DNA of 64,000 nt from Azospira inquinata (GCF_018905915.1 NZ_CP064782.1:186001-250000), one strand, 5' to 3'; shown: positions 17,459 to 25,520, counted from the first letter of the stretch. Made by a program: numbers and translations. The notes: a model not told the origin generated them from the sequence alone.

Positions 17459-18091
17459 ATGTCGCCCCTCCCCTCCGTCCCCCGCCCTTTTCTTTCCCGC
17501 CGCCTCGCCCTGGGAGCCGCCTTGTTGCTGGCCGCCAATCTGGGGCTGGCCCAGACCCCCTCGGCCCCCGACCCGGCCCAGGCGGCTTTCATCGCCCGCT
17601 TCACCCCGGAGGTCCAGGCCCGGCTGCTCGCCCTGCCGCCCCCCATGCTGGCCCGCATGGTACGCACCATGAGCGGCGGCCGGCCCCCCGGCCCGGAGGA
17701 TCAGCGCTTTACCCTGCGCCAGGTCATGGTGCAGATGCTGGCCGATTACCAGGCCATCGGCGCCGCCCTGGCCATGGACAACGGCCCCCTGGCCGCCCGC
17801 AACGCCCGGCGTCTAGTGGATCACCCGGCCCCGGTGGGCTACCTGTTCCCCTATATCGGCCCGGAACGCATTACCGCCGCCAATTTCCAGGCCCTGCCCG
17901 CCTTTTTGGACGGGGTGTTCGGGGAAGCGGAACGGCTGGCAAAGGATGGGGAAAAAGGAAATCTGGTCCAGGCCTCCCAGCGTTACGGAGACATTCTCAA
18001 AAGCTGCATCGCCTGCCACGCCGTGTTCCGGGGCACCCCGGGGGTTTCCCCCTATCTGCGCCCCGCCCCAGAAGCCCCCAAAGCCCCCTAA
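17459..18091 (+). CDS. Class II (c'/c556-like) monoheme cytochrome
   Basis: A 210-residue periplasmic protein. A signal peptide ends near residue 32 (GLAQ). A single heme-attachment site C183-I-A-C186-H187 lies near the C-terminus, as in four-helix-bundle class II cytochromes c. Helical segments include FTLRQVMVQMLADYQAIGAAL and the heme helix RYGDILKSCIACHAVFRG. The usual length is about 150 residues, so the N-terminal part is extended. It follows the uptake ATPase by four bases and precedes the flavin monooxygenase, suggesting a redox step tied to the imported complex. Relatives bind NO or transfer electrons; the function here is unknown. Confidence 0.75.
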   Translation: MSPLPSVPRPFLSRRLALGAALLLAANLGLAQTPSAPDPAQAAFIARFTPEVQARLLALPPPMLARMVRTMSGGRPPGPEDQRFTLRQVMVQMLADYQAIGAALAMDNGPLAARNARRLVDHPAPVGYLFPYIGPERITAANFQALPAFLDGVFGEAERLAKDGEKGNLVQASQRYGDILKSCIACHAVFRGTPGVSPYLRPAPEAPKAP

Positions 18092-18116
18092 TTTTCTCCT
18101 TGCCAGGACTATTTCC

Positions 18117-19160
18117 ATGACCGCTCCCGCCATGCAATTCGGCCTTTTCGCCAATTTTGAAAACCCCGCCCAAAACGCCTGGTCCCCCGCCCGGGCCCTG
18201 GCGGAAAGCGTGGAAAACGTGCGCCACGCCGAAACCCTGGGTTACAGCGAGGCCTGGATTACGGAACACCACTTCAATCCCTTCAGCGTCAGCGCCGCTA
18301 TCTTTCCCCTCCTGGCCCATCTGGCCGGAGTCACCCGCAGCATTCGCCTGGGTTCCGCCGCCGTACTCCTGCCCATGCACAATCTGGTACAGGTGGCGGA
18401 AGAGGCTGCCACGGTGGACTCCCTCTCCAACGGCCGCCTGCTGCTGGGGGTGGCCAAGGGGGGCCCCTTTCCCGCCCAGTTCCAGAATTTTCATGTACCC
18501 CAGGAAGAAAGCCGGGCCCGCACCCTGGAAGCACTGCCCCTCCTGGAGCGGCTGCTCACCGAAACCGGGGTCAGTCACCAGTCAGGGGGCTGGAACCTGG
18601 ACCAGGTCACCATTTATCCCCGCCCCACCCAGAAAGCTATTCCCCTATGGCTGGCCAGTGTCAGCGAAGAAAGCATCACCCTGGCCGCCCGCCGGGGCTA
18701 CGGCCTCATGGGCCCGGCCCCCGCCCCCCTGGAAAAGCTCCAGGGCATTCTGGCCCAGTACCGGCAGGCCCTGGCCACGGCAGGCACCGAGCCCCGACCC
18801 TATGTGCTGTCCCGCTTCTTTTTCTGTCACCCGGACCGGCAGACCGCCATCCGGGAGGCGGTGCCCTTCGTCAAGGATTTCGCCCGCAACATGGGGGCGG
18901 TGCTCAAGCAGGCCCAGGCAGCGGGCGGCCCGGGGGCACCCACCCCTTTCGGCGTGGGTGCCGACGCCCTGCTGGAAGAGCGCATTCTGGCCAATTCCAT
19001 CATCGGTGACGTGGCGGAATGCCAGGACCGGGTCCAGGCCCTGGTGGAAGCCCTGGGGCCCCACCACCTGATCCTGAAGCCCGCCTCCGCCGATCCGGAA
19101 GCCAACCGCCGGGCCCTCACCCTATTCGCGGAAAAAGTCCGGTCCCAGTTCACCGTCTGA
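18117..19160 (+). CDS. LLM-class (luciferase-like) flavin-dependent monooxygenase
   Basis: A 347-residue TIM-barrel flavoprotein. ESVENVRHAETLGYSEAWITEHHF, FPLLAHLAGVTRSIRLGSAAVLLP, VAEEAATVDSLSNGRLLLGVAKG and PRPTQKAIPLWLASVSEES are the standard blocks of the bacterial luciferase family. FMNH2-dependent members oxidise alkanesulfonates, sulfones or aminopolycarboxylate chelators (NtaA, EmoA). It is the last gene of the uptake operon, 25 bases after the cytochrome, and a terminator follows at 19178. Oxidative release of metal from an imported ligand is an attractive role but is inference. An alternative start lies at 18132. Confidence 0.88.
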   Translation: MTAPAMQFGLFANFENPAQNAWSPARALAESVENVRHAETLGYSEAWITEHHFNPFSVSAAIFPLLAHLAGVTRSIRLGSAAVLLPMHNLVQVAEEAATVDSLSNGRLLLGVAKGGPFPAQFQNFHVPQEESRARTLEALPLLERLLTETGVSHQSGGWNLDQVTIYPRPTQKAIPLWLASVSEESITLAARRGYGLMGPAPAPLEKLQGILAQYRQALATAGTEPRPYVLSRFFFCHPDRQTAIREAVPFVKDFARNMGAVLKQAQAAGGPGAPTPFGVGADALLEERILANSIIGDVAECQDRVQALVEALGPHHLILKPASADPEANRRALTLFAEKVRSQFTV

Positions 19161-19177
19161 ACCGGTTCTGCCAAAGA

Positions 19178-19210
19178 AAAGGCCGAGGTTTCCCGGCCTT
19201 TGCTTTTCTA
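19178..19210. terminator. Bidirectional terminator
   Basis: Arms AAAGGCCG (19178-19185) and CGGCCTTT (19194-19201) form an 8-bp stem flanked by T-rich sequence on both strands. It ends the uptake operon on the plus strand and tauE on the minus strand. Confidence 0.8.
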
Positions 19211-19248
19211 TCAGTCAGAAACCAGAAACTCAGGGGGTCCCGGCTGTT

Positions 19249-20058
19249 TCACCCGAGATAACGCAACATCAGCCCCGCCCCGCTGGCGATCAGGAGCCCA
19301 TTGAGGAGCCCCACCAGTTGTTCCCGCTTCAGGTGCAAATCCAGGTGGTGACCGGCATAGACCCCCAGGGCCAGGGCAGGGAAAAGGGCCACGGCGGTGA
19401 GGAGGAGATTCCTATCCACCAACCCGGCGCCCCAGCACAGGACGAGGCGCCAGGCGGTGGAAAGGGCGATAAGCAGGGCCTGGGTCCCCCGAAAGGCACT
19501 GCGGCTGGCCAAGCGGCGCTCCAGGTAGGCGGCGTAAATAAAGCCACCACTGCCAAACAGTCCCCCAAGCACGCCCCCCAACAGTCCCTGGGCCCAGGGC
19601 CAGGGAAACAGGAAGCCCGCCCCTTTTCTTCCCGCCAGGCCTCCCAGACCCTGGGCCACAATGAACAGCCCCAAAATCACCGCCATGACCCTGGCCGGCA
19701 ATCTGACCAGCACCAGGACACCCAGCAGCTGCCCGGCCAGCATGCCGGGTAACAGGCGAAAAAACTCGCCCCAGGCCACTTCCCGATGGGCCCGCCATCC
19801 CCGGACGGCAGCCCCTCCGAAGTCCAGCAACGCCAGGGTCGGAATCACCCGGGCCACCGGCATCACCATGGCCAAGGGGCCCCCAGCCATAAGGGCCGAA
19901 CCGAAGCCCACCAGGGTAAATACCCCATAGGCCAATACCACCGCGCCCAGGGCAAAAAGCAAGGGCCAGGGATGGTCCGTAAAAGAGGAAAAAGAGATCA
20001 ATAGGTGCATAAGCCGAAATTTGTTGGGAATTTGGCGGGATAGAGATTTCATTTTCAC
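19249..20058 (-). CDS. TauE/SafE family sulfite/anion exporter
   Basis: A 269-residue inner-membrane protein with about eight hydrophobic segments. GFGSALMAGGPLAM and GLFGSGGFIYAAYLERRL are the paired half-repeat motifs of TauE/SafE (DUF81) permeases, which export sulfite, sulfoacetate or other organic anions. It is divergent from a LysR regulator across a 56-bp gap that holds a LysR-type operator, so it is the probable target. The start at 20058 is the longest form; ATG codons at 20052 and 20010 are alternatives. Confidence 0.87.
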   Translation of the reverse strand: MKMKSLSRQIPNKFRLMHLLISFSSFTDHPWPLLFALGAVVLAYGVFTLVGFGSALMAGGPLAMVMPVARVIPTLALLDFGGAAVRGWRAHREVAWGEFFRLLPGMLAGQLLGVLVLVRLPARVMAVILGLFIVAQGLGGLAGRKGAGFLFPWPWAQGLLGGVLGGLFGSGGFIYAAYLERRLASRSAFRGTQALLIALSTAWRLVLCWGAGLVDRNLLLTAVALFPALALGVYAGHHLDLHLKREQLVGLLNGLLIASGAGLMLRYLG

Positions 20059-20067
20059 GACCCAGCC

Positions 20068-20093
20068 GCTATAACACCAATATCATTTATAGC
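20068..20093. promoter_or_regulatory. LysR-type operator between tauE and lysR genes
   Basis: GCTATAA (20068-20074) and TTATAGC (20087-20093) form a perfect inverted repeat with a 12-base spacer. It contains a T-N11-A core and sits in the short divergent gap. This is the classic position for autoregulation and control of the divergent gene. Confidence 0.65.
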
Positions 20094-20114
20094 CACTACC
20101 CATACCGAATTCAT

Positions 20115-21008
20115 ATGCCTAGTCTCAAGCAAATTCGCTATTTCCTCGCCGTGGCTGACCAGGGGGGCTTTACCCAAGCGGCCGCCGCCCTGTTTGTGGC
20201 CCAACCCGCGTTGAGCCGTCTGGTGGCCCAGCTGGAAGGGGAGCTGGGCTTTCCCCTTTTGGAACGTTTGCCCCGGGGGGTTCGCCTGACCCCGGCGGGT
20301 GCGGTGTACCGGGAAAGGATTCGCCCAATCCAGGACATGCTGGCCATGGCGGCAGAAGAAGGGGGACAGTTGGCCCGGGGAGAAGGGGGCGTGCTGCGCC
20401 TGCTCCACTCCAGCTCCACCCCCGCCACCAGCCTCCTGCCCGCCATGGAGCGCTTTCTGGCCACATCGCCCCAGGCCCGCATTGAACTGGACCGCATGGC
20501 TTCAGAAAGCCAGTTGGGAGAAGTGGGAGAGGGAAAAGCGGATATGGGCCTCATCCGCCTCCCCGTACTGGGCCAGGATCCCCGGGTCAAACTAGTGGAA
20601 TTGCCCCGGGAGCGGCTGTGGTGTGCCCTGCCCGCCGGGCACCGGTTTGCCGGGCGAAAAGACCTGCCCCTCGCCGATCTGGCCCTGGAGCCCTTTGTCT
20701 CGGCGGTCCATCGGGAACGGGGCGGCCTGGCCCGGCGCGTCACCGACCTGTGTCTGAGCCAGGGCTTTGTGCCCAAGCTGGCCAAAGTCATTTCCCGCAA
20801 GACCTCCATGCTCAACCTGGTTGCGGCAGGCTACGGGGTGGCGATAGTCCCGGAGGCGATGAAAACCCTGGCCCCTCCCGGGGTGGCCTATGTGCCCCTG
20901 AGGGATGGGGAGGGCCATACGACCAGCGCCCTGGTTCTCCCCCAGTCCCCTACCCCTTTGGCCCAGAAATTCGCCGCCCTGGTCTTGAATCCCCCGCCTG
21001 TGCCATGA
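20115..21008 (+). CDS. LysR family transcriptional regulator (CbbR/CysB-like architecture)
   Basis: A 297-residue regulator. The N-terminal winged HTH (about residues 1-60) shows LKQIRYFLAVADQGGFTQAAAALFVAQPALSRLVAQLEGELGFPLLER. The effector domain has two periplasmic-binding-like lobes (about 90-290). It is transcribed away from the TauE gene with an inverted-repeat operator between them, so it most likely activates export in response to the exported anion. The effector is unknown. Confidence 0.92.
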   Translation: MPSLKQIRYFLAVADQGGFTQAAAALFVAQPALSRLVAQLEGELGFPLLERLPRGVRLTPAGAVYRERIRPIQDMLAMAAEEGGQLARGEGGVLRLLHSSSTPATSLLPAMERFLATSPQARIELDRMASESQLGEVGEGKADMGLIRLPVLGQDPRVKLVELPRERLWCALPAGHRFAGRKDLPLADLALEPFVSAVHRERGGLARRVTDLCLSQGFVPKLAKVISRKTSMLNLVAAGYGVAIVPEAMKTLAPPGVAYVPLRDGEGHTTSALVLPQSPTPLAQKFAALVLNPPPVP

Positions 21009-21239
21009 AAAACCACCGCCTTGTAGGCCGGGTATTTTCCCTTTGGAACAAGGATTGATCGGGCTACCGGGAATCGGCCCATGGCGGCCAGAGGTAGCCT
21101 TGCCCGGGGAAAGGAATCGGAAGTCCCTTATCCCCCTGTGGGTGAAAAAAAAGAGAGGGAATACCCCCCACCCGGGCAGAAAAGCCCCAAGGCAAGGCCT
21201 TCCCAGCGCCCCCAAAGCCTGCCGCTTCCCCAAACAAAA

Positions 21240-21265
21240 AAAGGCCGGGAAACCCCGGCCTTTTA
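21240..21265. terminator. Strong bidirectional terminator
   Basis: An 11-bp perfect stem AAAAGGCCGGG / CCCGGCCTTTT with a 4-base loop is flanked on the minus side by seven T. It closes the BON-protein gene and probably also the LysR gene from the other side. The gap 21009-21282 holds nothing else. Confidence 0.88.
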
Positions 21266-21282
21266 TCCCAGTGACGAAAAAC

Positions 21283-21597
21283 TCAGTCGTGCTTGGGGGT
21301 CATGTCGTTCATGACATATTTCACCCCAGGCACTTTCTGCACTTCCAGGGCGATTTTGTAGAGGGTGGGACCGTCTTCCACCAGACCGGAGAGGGTCACT
21401 TCCGCGTTTTTGCTGGTGATTTTCAGGCCATCCGCCTTGAATTCCGGGTGCGCCGCCAGGGCCGTTTTCACGGAAGACACCAGGGCTTCGTCGCTGGTGG
21501 CCCCATCAGCGGTCTGGGCCTGGGCGGAAGCGGTAAAGGGAACGGCGGAAAAGCCAAGGGCAGCCAACAGGGCGGCCATGGGAAGAGCGTTCTTCAT
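21283..21597 (-). CDS. BON-domain periplasmic protein (OsmY-like)
   Basis: A 104-residue secreted protein. A signal peptide ends near residue 26 (ASAQAQ). One BON domain (about 36-100) shows DEALVSSVKTALAAHPEFKADGLKITSKNAEVTLSGLVED and the closing VPGVKYVMNDM. BON domains bind phospholipid surfaces, and OsmY-type proteins support envelope integrity under stress. It has one domain where OsmY has two. It is monocistronic, with a strong terminator 20 bases downstream. Confidence 0.88.
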   Translation of the reverse strand: MKNALPMAALLAALGFSAVPFTASAQAQTADGATSDEALVSSVKTALAAHPEFKADGLKITSKNAEVTLSGLVEDGPTLYKIALEVQKVPGVKYVMNDMTPKHD

Positions 21598-21799
21598 CGC
21601 GGAAAGTCCTTTGCAGTGCGGGTTAAGTGAGGAGCTGCCCGTGTTCCAGTGCTATCGGGCTAAGCCCGGCTATTGTCTGGAATGGATGTTGCAGAAAAAT
21701 GACGGAGAGTAATGTCTGCCCTGCCCCATCCGTAGGCTCTCGATTGGCGCCCTGCTCCATCCCCGCCCTGGGGGCAAAACCTCTTGTCCTCCCCTCCGC

Positions 21800-22297
21800 T
21801 CAAGCGGCGGATGCCTGGGGCGCCGCCACGCCAAAGTCCTGGCGCAGTTGTTCCATGGAGGGCTTGGCCTTGGAGGAATAGCGCAGGGTCCGGTAACCCG
21901 CCTGGGCCGTCAGCTCATCCCGCTTGGCGTCCTTGGTTTGGGAATGGGTGCGGTCATCCAATTCCACCAGGGCCAGCACTTTGAATTGGTCATCCACCAC
22001 CACAAAATCCACGATTTTCTGAGCAATGGAGCCCCGGGCCGACCAGAACTCCTTGCCTTTCCGGTCACCCACGGGTTCCATCAGGGCTCCCATCGCCACC
22101 TGGGGAAATACTTGGAACGGCAGGGCAGTTTTCAGCCGGTTGAAGAATTCCTGTTCATTGGCGGTCAGAATTCCTTTGGGGACATATCGCCCCTCTCCTT
22201 TTTGACTCTCGCCCTTCTCTCCCTTGGTCTTCGCTCCAGAAGCAAAAGCCAGAACAGCCACCAGTAACACCACCAAAATCATCATGGAAGACGACAT
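21800..22297 (-). CDS. Membrane-anchored DUF2726 protein
   Basis: A 165-residue protein. A hydrophobic N-terminal segment (residues 3-20) likely anchors it to the inner membrane. A charged linker precedes the DUF2726 domain (about 43-155): LTANEQEFFNRLKTALP, DFVVVDDQFKVLALVELDDRTH and RDELTAQAGYRTLRY. The FVVVD...ALVELDDRTH pattern recalls the PD-(D/E)xK/Vsr-like nuclease fold proposed for this family; activity is unproven. The flanking gaps hold no other genes. Confidence 0.8.
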   Translation of the reverse strand: MSSSMMILVVLLVAVLAFASGAKTKGEKGESQKGEGRYVPKGILTANEQEFFNRLKTALPFQVFPQVAMGALMEPVGDRKGKEFWSARGSIAQKIVDFVVVDDQFKVLALVELDDRTHSQTKDAKRDELTAQAGYRTLRYSSKAKPSMEQLRQDFGVAAPQASAA

Positions 22298-22447
22298 AAA
22301 CTCCCCACTTTCATTAAGTCGGAATTAGCTTGGGTGAAATTGCCAGAGGACCGCTCAATCCTCATTCGGCCCCTTCAGCATCCAAGCAGCATTTTATGCC
22401 TCAGTAATGATCCTGATAAAACAAAAGCCCCTGAACCCGTTGCCGAA

Positions 22448-22834
22448 TTACTTCCCCTTCAACTCCGTATACTTGGCCCGGCTCCCCTTGCACAACGCCA
22501 CCGGGTATTTCTTGGCGTTTTTCTCCAATTTGGCCAAAGCCGCCTGCTTTAAATCCAGGCTGGCTTTGTCCGCCACCAGCAGCAAATAAAGCAATACATC
22601 GGCGCATTCGTCGGCCAGGGCTTCCCGGCTGGTGGGGTCCAGGGGCAGGGCCGCCACTTCGGCGTCGCTTTTCCATTGGGTGAGTTCTAAAAGCTCCCCC
22701 GCTTCCAGGTTCAAGGACACGATCAGGTGGCGCAGGGTGTGGAATTGGGCCCAGTCCCGTTCGTCCCGGAAGCGGCGCAGCCTTTGGGTGAGGTCCTGGA
22801 TATCTGATATGGTCATGGCTTTCTTCAATTTCAT
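22448..22834 (-). CDS. MazG-like nucleotide pyrophosphohydrolase
   Basis: A 128-residue all-helical NTP-PPase of the MazG/RS21-C6 (dCTPase) type. NLEAGELLELTQW supplies one pair of metal-binding Glu residues, and DECADVLLYLLLVADK the second acidic set. LDLKQAALAKLEKNAKKYP closes the fold. Such enzymes remove non-canonical or excess dNTPs. The start at 22834 may be replaced by ATG 22816. It is divergent from pepD across 48 bases. Confidence 0.9.
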   Translation of the reverse strand: MKLKKAMTISDIQDLTQRLRRFRDERDWAQFHTLRHLIVSLNLEAGELLELTQWKSDAEVAALPLDPTSREALADECADVLLYLLLVADKASLDLKQAALAKLEKNAKKYPVALCKGSRAKYTELKGK

Positions 22835-22848
22835 GCCCGGTGGGCAAA

Positions 22849-22865
22849 GGCGCCATTATGGCGCC
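22849..22865. promoter_or_regulatory. Inverted repeat in the pepD/mazG-like divergent promoter
   Basis: GGCGCC-ATTAT-GGCGCC lies in the 48-bp gap. On the minus strand its centre gives CATAAT, a plausible -10 box for the MazG-like gene. No clear -35 match is seen. Confidence 0.35.
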
Positions 22866-22882
22866 GCCCCGGGCCCGTTGCC

Positions 22883-24388
22883 ATGAACGCTAAAGATTCC
22901 ACCCCCCTGGTCCACGCCCCTTTTAATACCCTGGAGCCCCGCTCCGTCTGGGCCCATTTCCAGACACTGTGCGATACCCCCCGCCCCTCCAAACACGAAG
23001 CCGCCATTCGGGATCGGCTGGCGGATTGGGGTCGGGCCCGGGGGCTAACGGTAGAAATTGACCCGGTGGGCAACCTGATTCTGCGCAAAGCCGCCGCCCC
23101 GGGCCGGGAAAAAGCGCCGGGGGTGGTACTGCAAGGCCACCTGGACATGGTCTGCCAGCAGAATGGGGAGGGCGGCCACGACTTTCATCGGGACCCGATT
23201 CAGGCGGAGGTGGAAGAAGGCTGGCTCCTGGCCCGGCACACCACCCTGGGGGCGGACAACGGCCTGGGGGTGGCTCTGGCCCTGGCCGCCCTGGGGGCGG
23301 ATGACCTGGATCACGGCCCCCTGGAAGCCCTGTTCACCGTGGATGAGGAAGCGGGCATGGGCGGCGCCCTGGGCCTGGCCCCGGGCCGCCTGGAAGGCCG
23401 TTACCTGCTCAATATCGACACGGAAGAATGGGGACAGCTCTACCTGGGCTGCGCCGGTGGGGTGGATGTGAATGTGAGCCAGACCCTGGCCACCCGGGCC
23501 CCGGCCCCCGGTGAACAGGCCTACCGCATTACCCTGGCCGGGCTGGTGGGGGGCCATTCGGGCATCGACATCCACAAGGAACGGGGCAACGCCATCAAGC
23601 TCCTGGTGCGCCTCCTGGCCGAATTGACCCAAACCCCGGAATGGGCCGACCTGGGCCTGGCCGTCCTCATCGGCGGTGCCGCCCGCAACGCCCTGCCCCG
23701 GGAAGCCCGGGCCCGGGTGGTGCTGGCTGGCGCCGACCGGGCGGCCCACCTGCAAGACGCCCTGGCCCGCTACCAGGCCCTGTTCCGGGAAGAACTGGCG
23801 GGGGTGGATGGGGGGCTGACCCTCACCCTGGAAGCGGTGGACCTGCCCCAACGCATCCTGGAAAACACCGCCCGGCAAGGGCTCCTGGCCGCCCTGGGGG
23901 CCGCGCCCCACGGCGTGCGGCGCTGGAGCCAGCAACTGCCCGGGGTGGTGGAAACCTCCAATAATCTGGGAGTCCTGGCCCTGCGGGAGGGGGAATTCAG
24001 CGCCAATTTCATGGTCCGCTCCCTGCGGGATTCGGGCAGCCGGGCCCTGGCCGGGGAAATCGCCGGGCTCTTCCGCCTGGCCGGGGCCCAGGCCACCATC
24101 GCCGACGGCTACGCCGCCTGGCAGCCCAACGCCGCCTCCCCCCTCCTGGCCCTGGCCCAGGGGGTCTATGCCAAGCGCTTCGGTGCCCCGGCCCAGGTTC
24201 AGGTGATCCACGCGGGCCTGGAATGCGGCATCATCGGCGCCAAATATCCGGACCTGGACATGATTTCCTTCGGCCCCACCATCCGGGGCGCCCACGCCCC
24301 CGGGGAGCGGGTGGAAATCGCCACGGTGGACGCCTGCTGGACCTACCTGAAAGACATGCTGGCCGCCCTGGCTGTCCGGACCAACTGA
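22883..24388 (+). CDS. pepD: Aminoacyl-histidine dipeptidase (PepD, M20)
   Basis: A 501-residue zinc peptidase of family M20C, which hydrolyses carnosine-type Xaa-His dipeptides. The metal-site motifs are GHLDMVC (His-Asp), ADNGLGVALALA, TVDEEAGMGGALGL with the catalytic and metal Glu residues, and HAGLECGI near the C-terminus. A lid/dimerisation domain lies at about 210-390. The length fits the family (about 485). It is cytosolic and appears monocistronic. Confidence 0.95.
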   Translation: MNAKDSTPLVHAPFNTLEPRSVWAHFQTLCDTPRPSKHEAAIRDRLADWGRARGLTVEIDPVGNLILRKAAAPGREKAPGVVLQGHLDMVCQQNGEGGHDFHRDPIQAEVEEGWLLARHTTLGADNGLGVALALAALGADDLDHGPLEALFTVDEEAGMGGALGLAPGRLEGRYLLNIDTEEWGQLYLGCAGGVDVNVSQTLATRAPAPGEQAYRITLAGLVGGHSGIDIHKERGNAIKLLVRLLAELTQTPEWADLGLAVLIGGAARNALPREARARVVLAGADRAAHLQDALARYQALFREELAGVDGGLTLTLEAVDLPQRILENTARQGLLAALGAAPHGVRRWSQQLPGVVETSNNLGVLALREGEFSANFMVRSLRDSGSRALAGEIAGLFRLAGAQATIADGYAAWQPNAASPLLALAQGVYAKRFGAPAQVQVIHAGLECGIIGAKYPDLDMISFGPTIRGAHAPGERVEIATVDACWTYLKDMLAALAVRTN

Positions 24389-24541
24389 CGGCCCTCCCCA
24401 GCCAGCCCTTGGGAAGAGGCCCGACCTGTGGGCTTCTCCCGGGGGCCAAAAGGAAGAAGTCCGTCTTTCTTGGCTGACAGGATGTTTTTTGGGGGCCGGG
24501 GTAGTGCCCTACCAGAGCTCCGCCCCCCAGGGGCGCCCGCT

Positions 24542-24622
24542 TCTGCCGCCTCTGCCGCCTCTGCCGCTTCTGCCGCTTCTGCCGCTGATTCCGCCTGTTC
24601 CGCCTGTTCCGCCTGTTCCGCC
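24542..24622. repeat. Nine-unit 9-bp tandem repeat (TSTKCCGCC-like)
   Basis: Nine consecutive 9-bp units: two TCTGCCGCC, three TCTGCCGCT, one GATTCCGCC and three TGTTCCGCC. The array lies in the 343-bp gap between pepD and the small periplasmic gene, about 110 bases before the latter. Because the period is a multiple of three, it gives an artificial Pro/Leu/Val frame that joins the downstream gene. The rest of the gap (24389-24541) shows no gene. Confidence 0.95.
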
Positions 24623-24731
24623 TGAACTGTCTGAAGCAGCCTCTAACTTCCCGAGCCCCCGCCCCGTCATAAGCCGGTCAGCTAATCCGGTTAGCCTGAA
24701 TTTTTCCCTAGCCCTCACCGGAGGATGTTCC

Positions 24732-25007
24732 ATGCAAGCGTTCGCCAAACTGCTCGGTGGCGCGGCCCTGGCCGCCGCCTTCAGCCTGCCTGCCCTGGCC
24801 CAGACCCCACCGGCGCCCCCCGGGCCGCCCCCGGCGGGCCCCAATTTCGCCCAGCACAAACAGGAAATGCTGCAACACCTCCAGGCCCGCATTCAGGCCC
24901 TGCAAGGCACGGTGAATTGCGTCCAGAGCGCGGCCAATCCGGAAGCCCTGCGTAGCTGTCGGGAGCAGGAAAAAGCCCAGATGGAGCAGCTGCGCCCCCG
25001 GCGCTAA
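24732..25007 (+). CDS. Small secreted hypothetical protein
   Basis: A 91-residue protein. A signal peptide ends near residue 23 (PALAQ). A Pro-rich linker (TPPAPPGPPPAGP) precedes a helical region with two Cys (NCVQSA and SCREQE) that could form a disulfide in the periplasm. ATG 24732 follows GGAGG with seven-base spacing. The in-frame extension to 24489 translates the tandem repeat and is rejected. I recognise no family. The charged amphipathic helix resembles small Spy/CpxP-like stress proteins only loosely. A terminator follows at 25047. Confidence 0.75.
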   Translation: MQAFAKLLGGAALAAAFSLPALAQTPPAPPGPPPAGPNFAQHKQEMLQHLQARIQALQGTVNCVQSAANPEALRSCREQEKAQMEQLRPRR

Positions 25008-25046
25008 GCCTTTCTCCGCCCCGCGTTTCATCCCCATTTCCGCCCA

Positions 25047-25086
25047 AGCCCGGAGAGCCGCCAGCAGCGGCCCTCCGGGCTTTTTC
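25047..25086 (+). terminator. Terminator after the small secreted protein gene
   Basis: AGCCCGGAG (25047-25055) pairs with CTCCGGGCT (25073-25081), with an inner GCCGC/GCGGC stem and five T after the hairpin. Confidence 0.85.
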
Positions 25087-25097
25087 ATGGGCCGGGC

Positions 25098-25520
25098 CTA
25101 ACGGGGGCCGTGCCAGCCGGGCCGATCCCCGTCCCAATGCCGATCCCCGTGATGCCATTCCGGCGGTGGGGGCGACCGGCGAGCCCGTACCTCCCAATGT
25201 TCGGGCACGTAATGCCAATGGGGGCCCCGGGGCTCCCAGCGGCCCGGCGCGTAGACATAGCCGGGCCGTTCCCCCATCCAGCGCCCGGCCACCCAGAAGT
25301 AGCGGTAACCGTCCCAGGCCCAGTAGCCGGGCGCCCACACATAGCCGTAGCGGGGCGCCGGCACCACTTCCACCCGGGCTGGCGGCGGGGGCGTTCCCAG
25401 ATCCACCACCACCGGGCCGGAGCGCACCTGTAAATCCCAGGCGCCAGCCCAGGCCGTTCCGCCTGCGGCGGAGCAGGCCAGACAAAGGGCCAGGGCCCGC
25501 CATGTCATTCTTTTCATCAT
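25098..25520 (-). CDS. WxxGxW-repeat periplasmic protein, divergent from copRS
   Basis: A 140-residue secreted protein. A signal peptide ends near residue 25 (TAWA). The mature part has repeated aromatic motifs: YVWAPGYWAWDG, FWVAGRWMG, YVYAPGRWEPRG and HWHYVPEHWE, followed by a His/Asp-rich tail (WHHGDRHWDGDR). YXWGXW/WxxGxW-repeat (BcpO-like) proteins are envelope components of unclear function. ATG 25520 has GGAG six bases upstream; the longer open frame is not secretory. It shares a 307-bp divergent region with copR that contains a cop-type box and TGTAAG repeats, so copper control is likely. The His-rich tail could bind metal. Confidence 0.8.
   Translation of the reverse strand: MMKRMTWRALALCLACSAAGGTAWAGAWDLQVRSGPVVVDLGTPPPPARVEVVPAPRYGYVWAPGYWAWDGYRYFWVAGRWMGERPGYVYAPGRWEPRGPHWHYVPEHWEVRARRSPPPPEWHHGDRHWDGDRPGWHGPR

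Noticed and set aside
24489..24731. N-terminal extension of the small secreted protein
   Set aside because: It translates the 9-bp repeat. The internal ATG at 24732 has a better ribosome site and begins a proper signal peptide.
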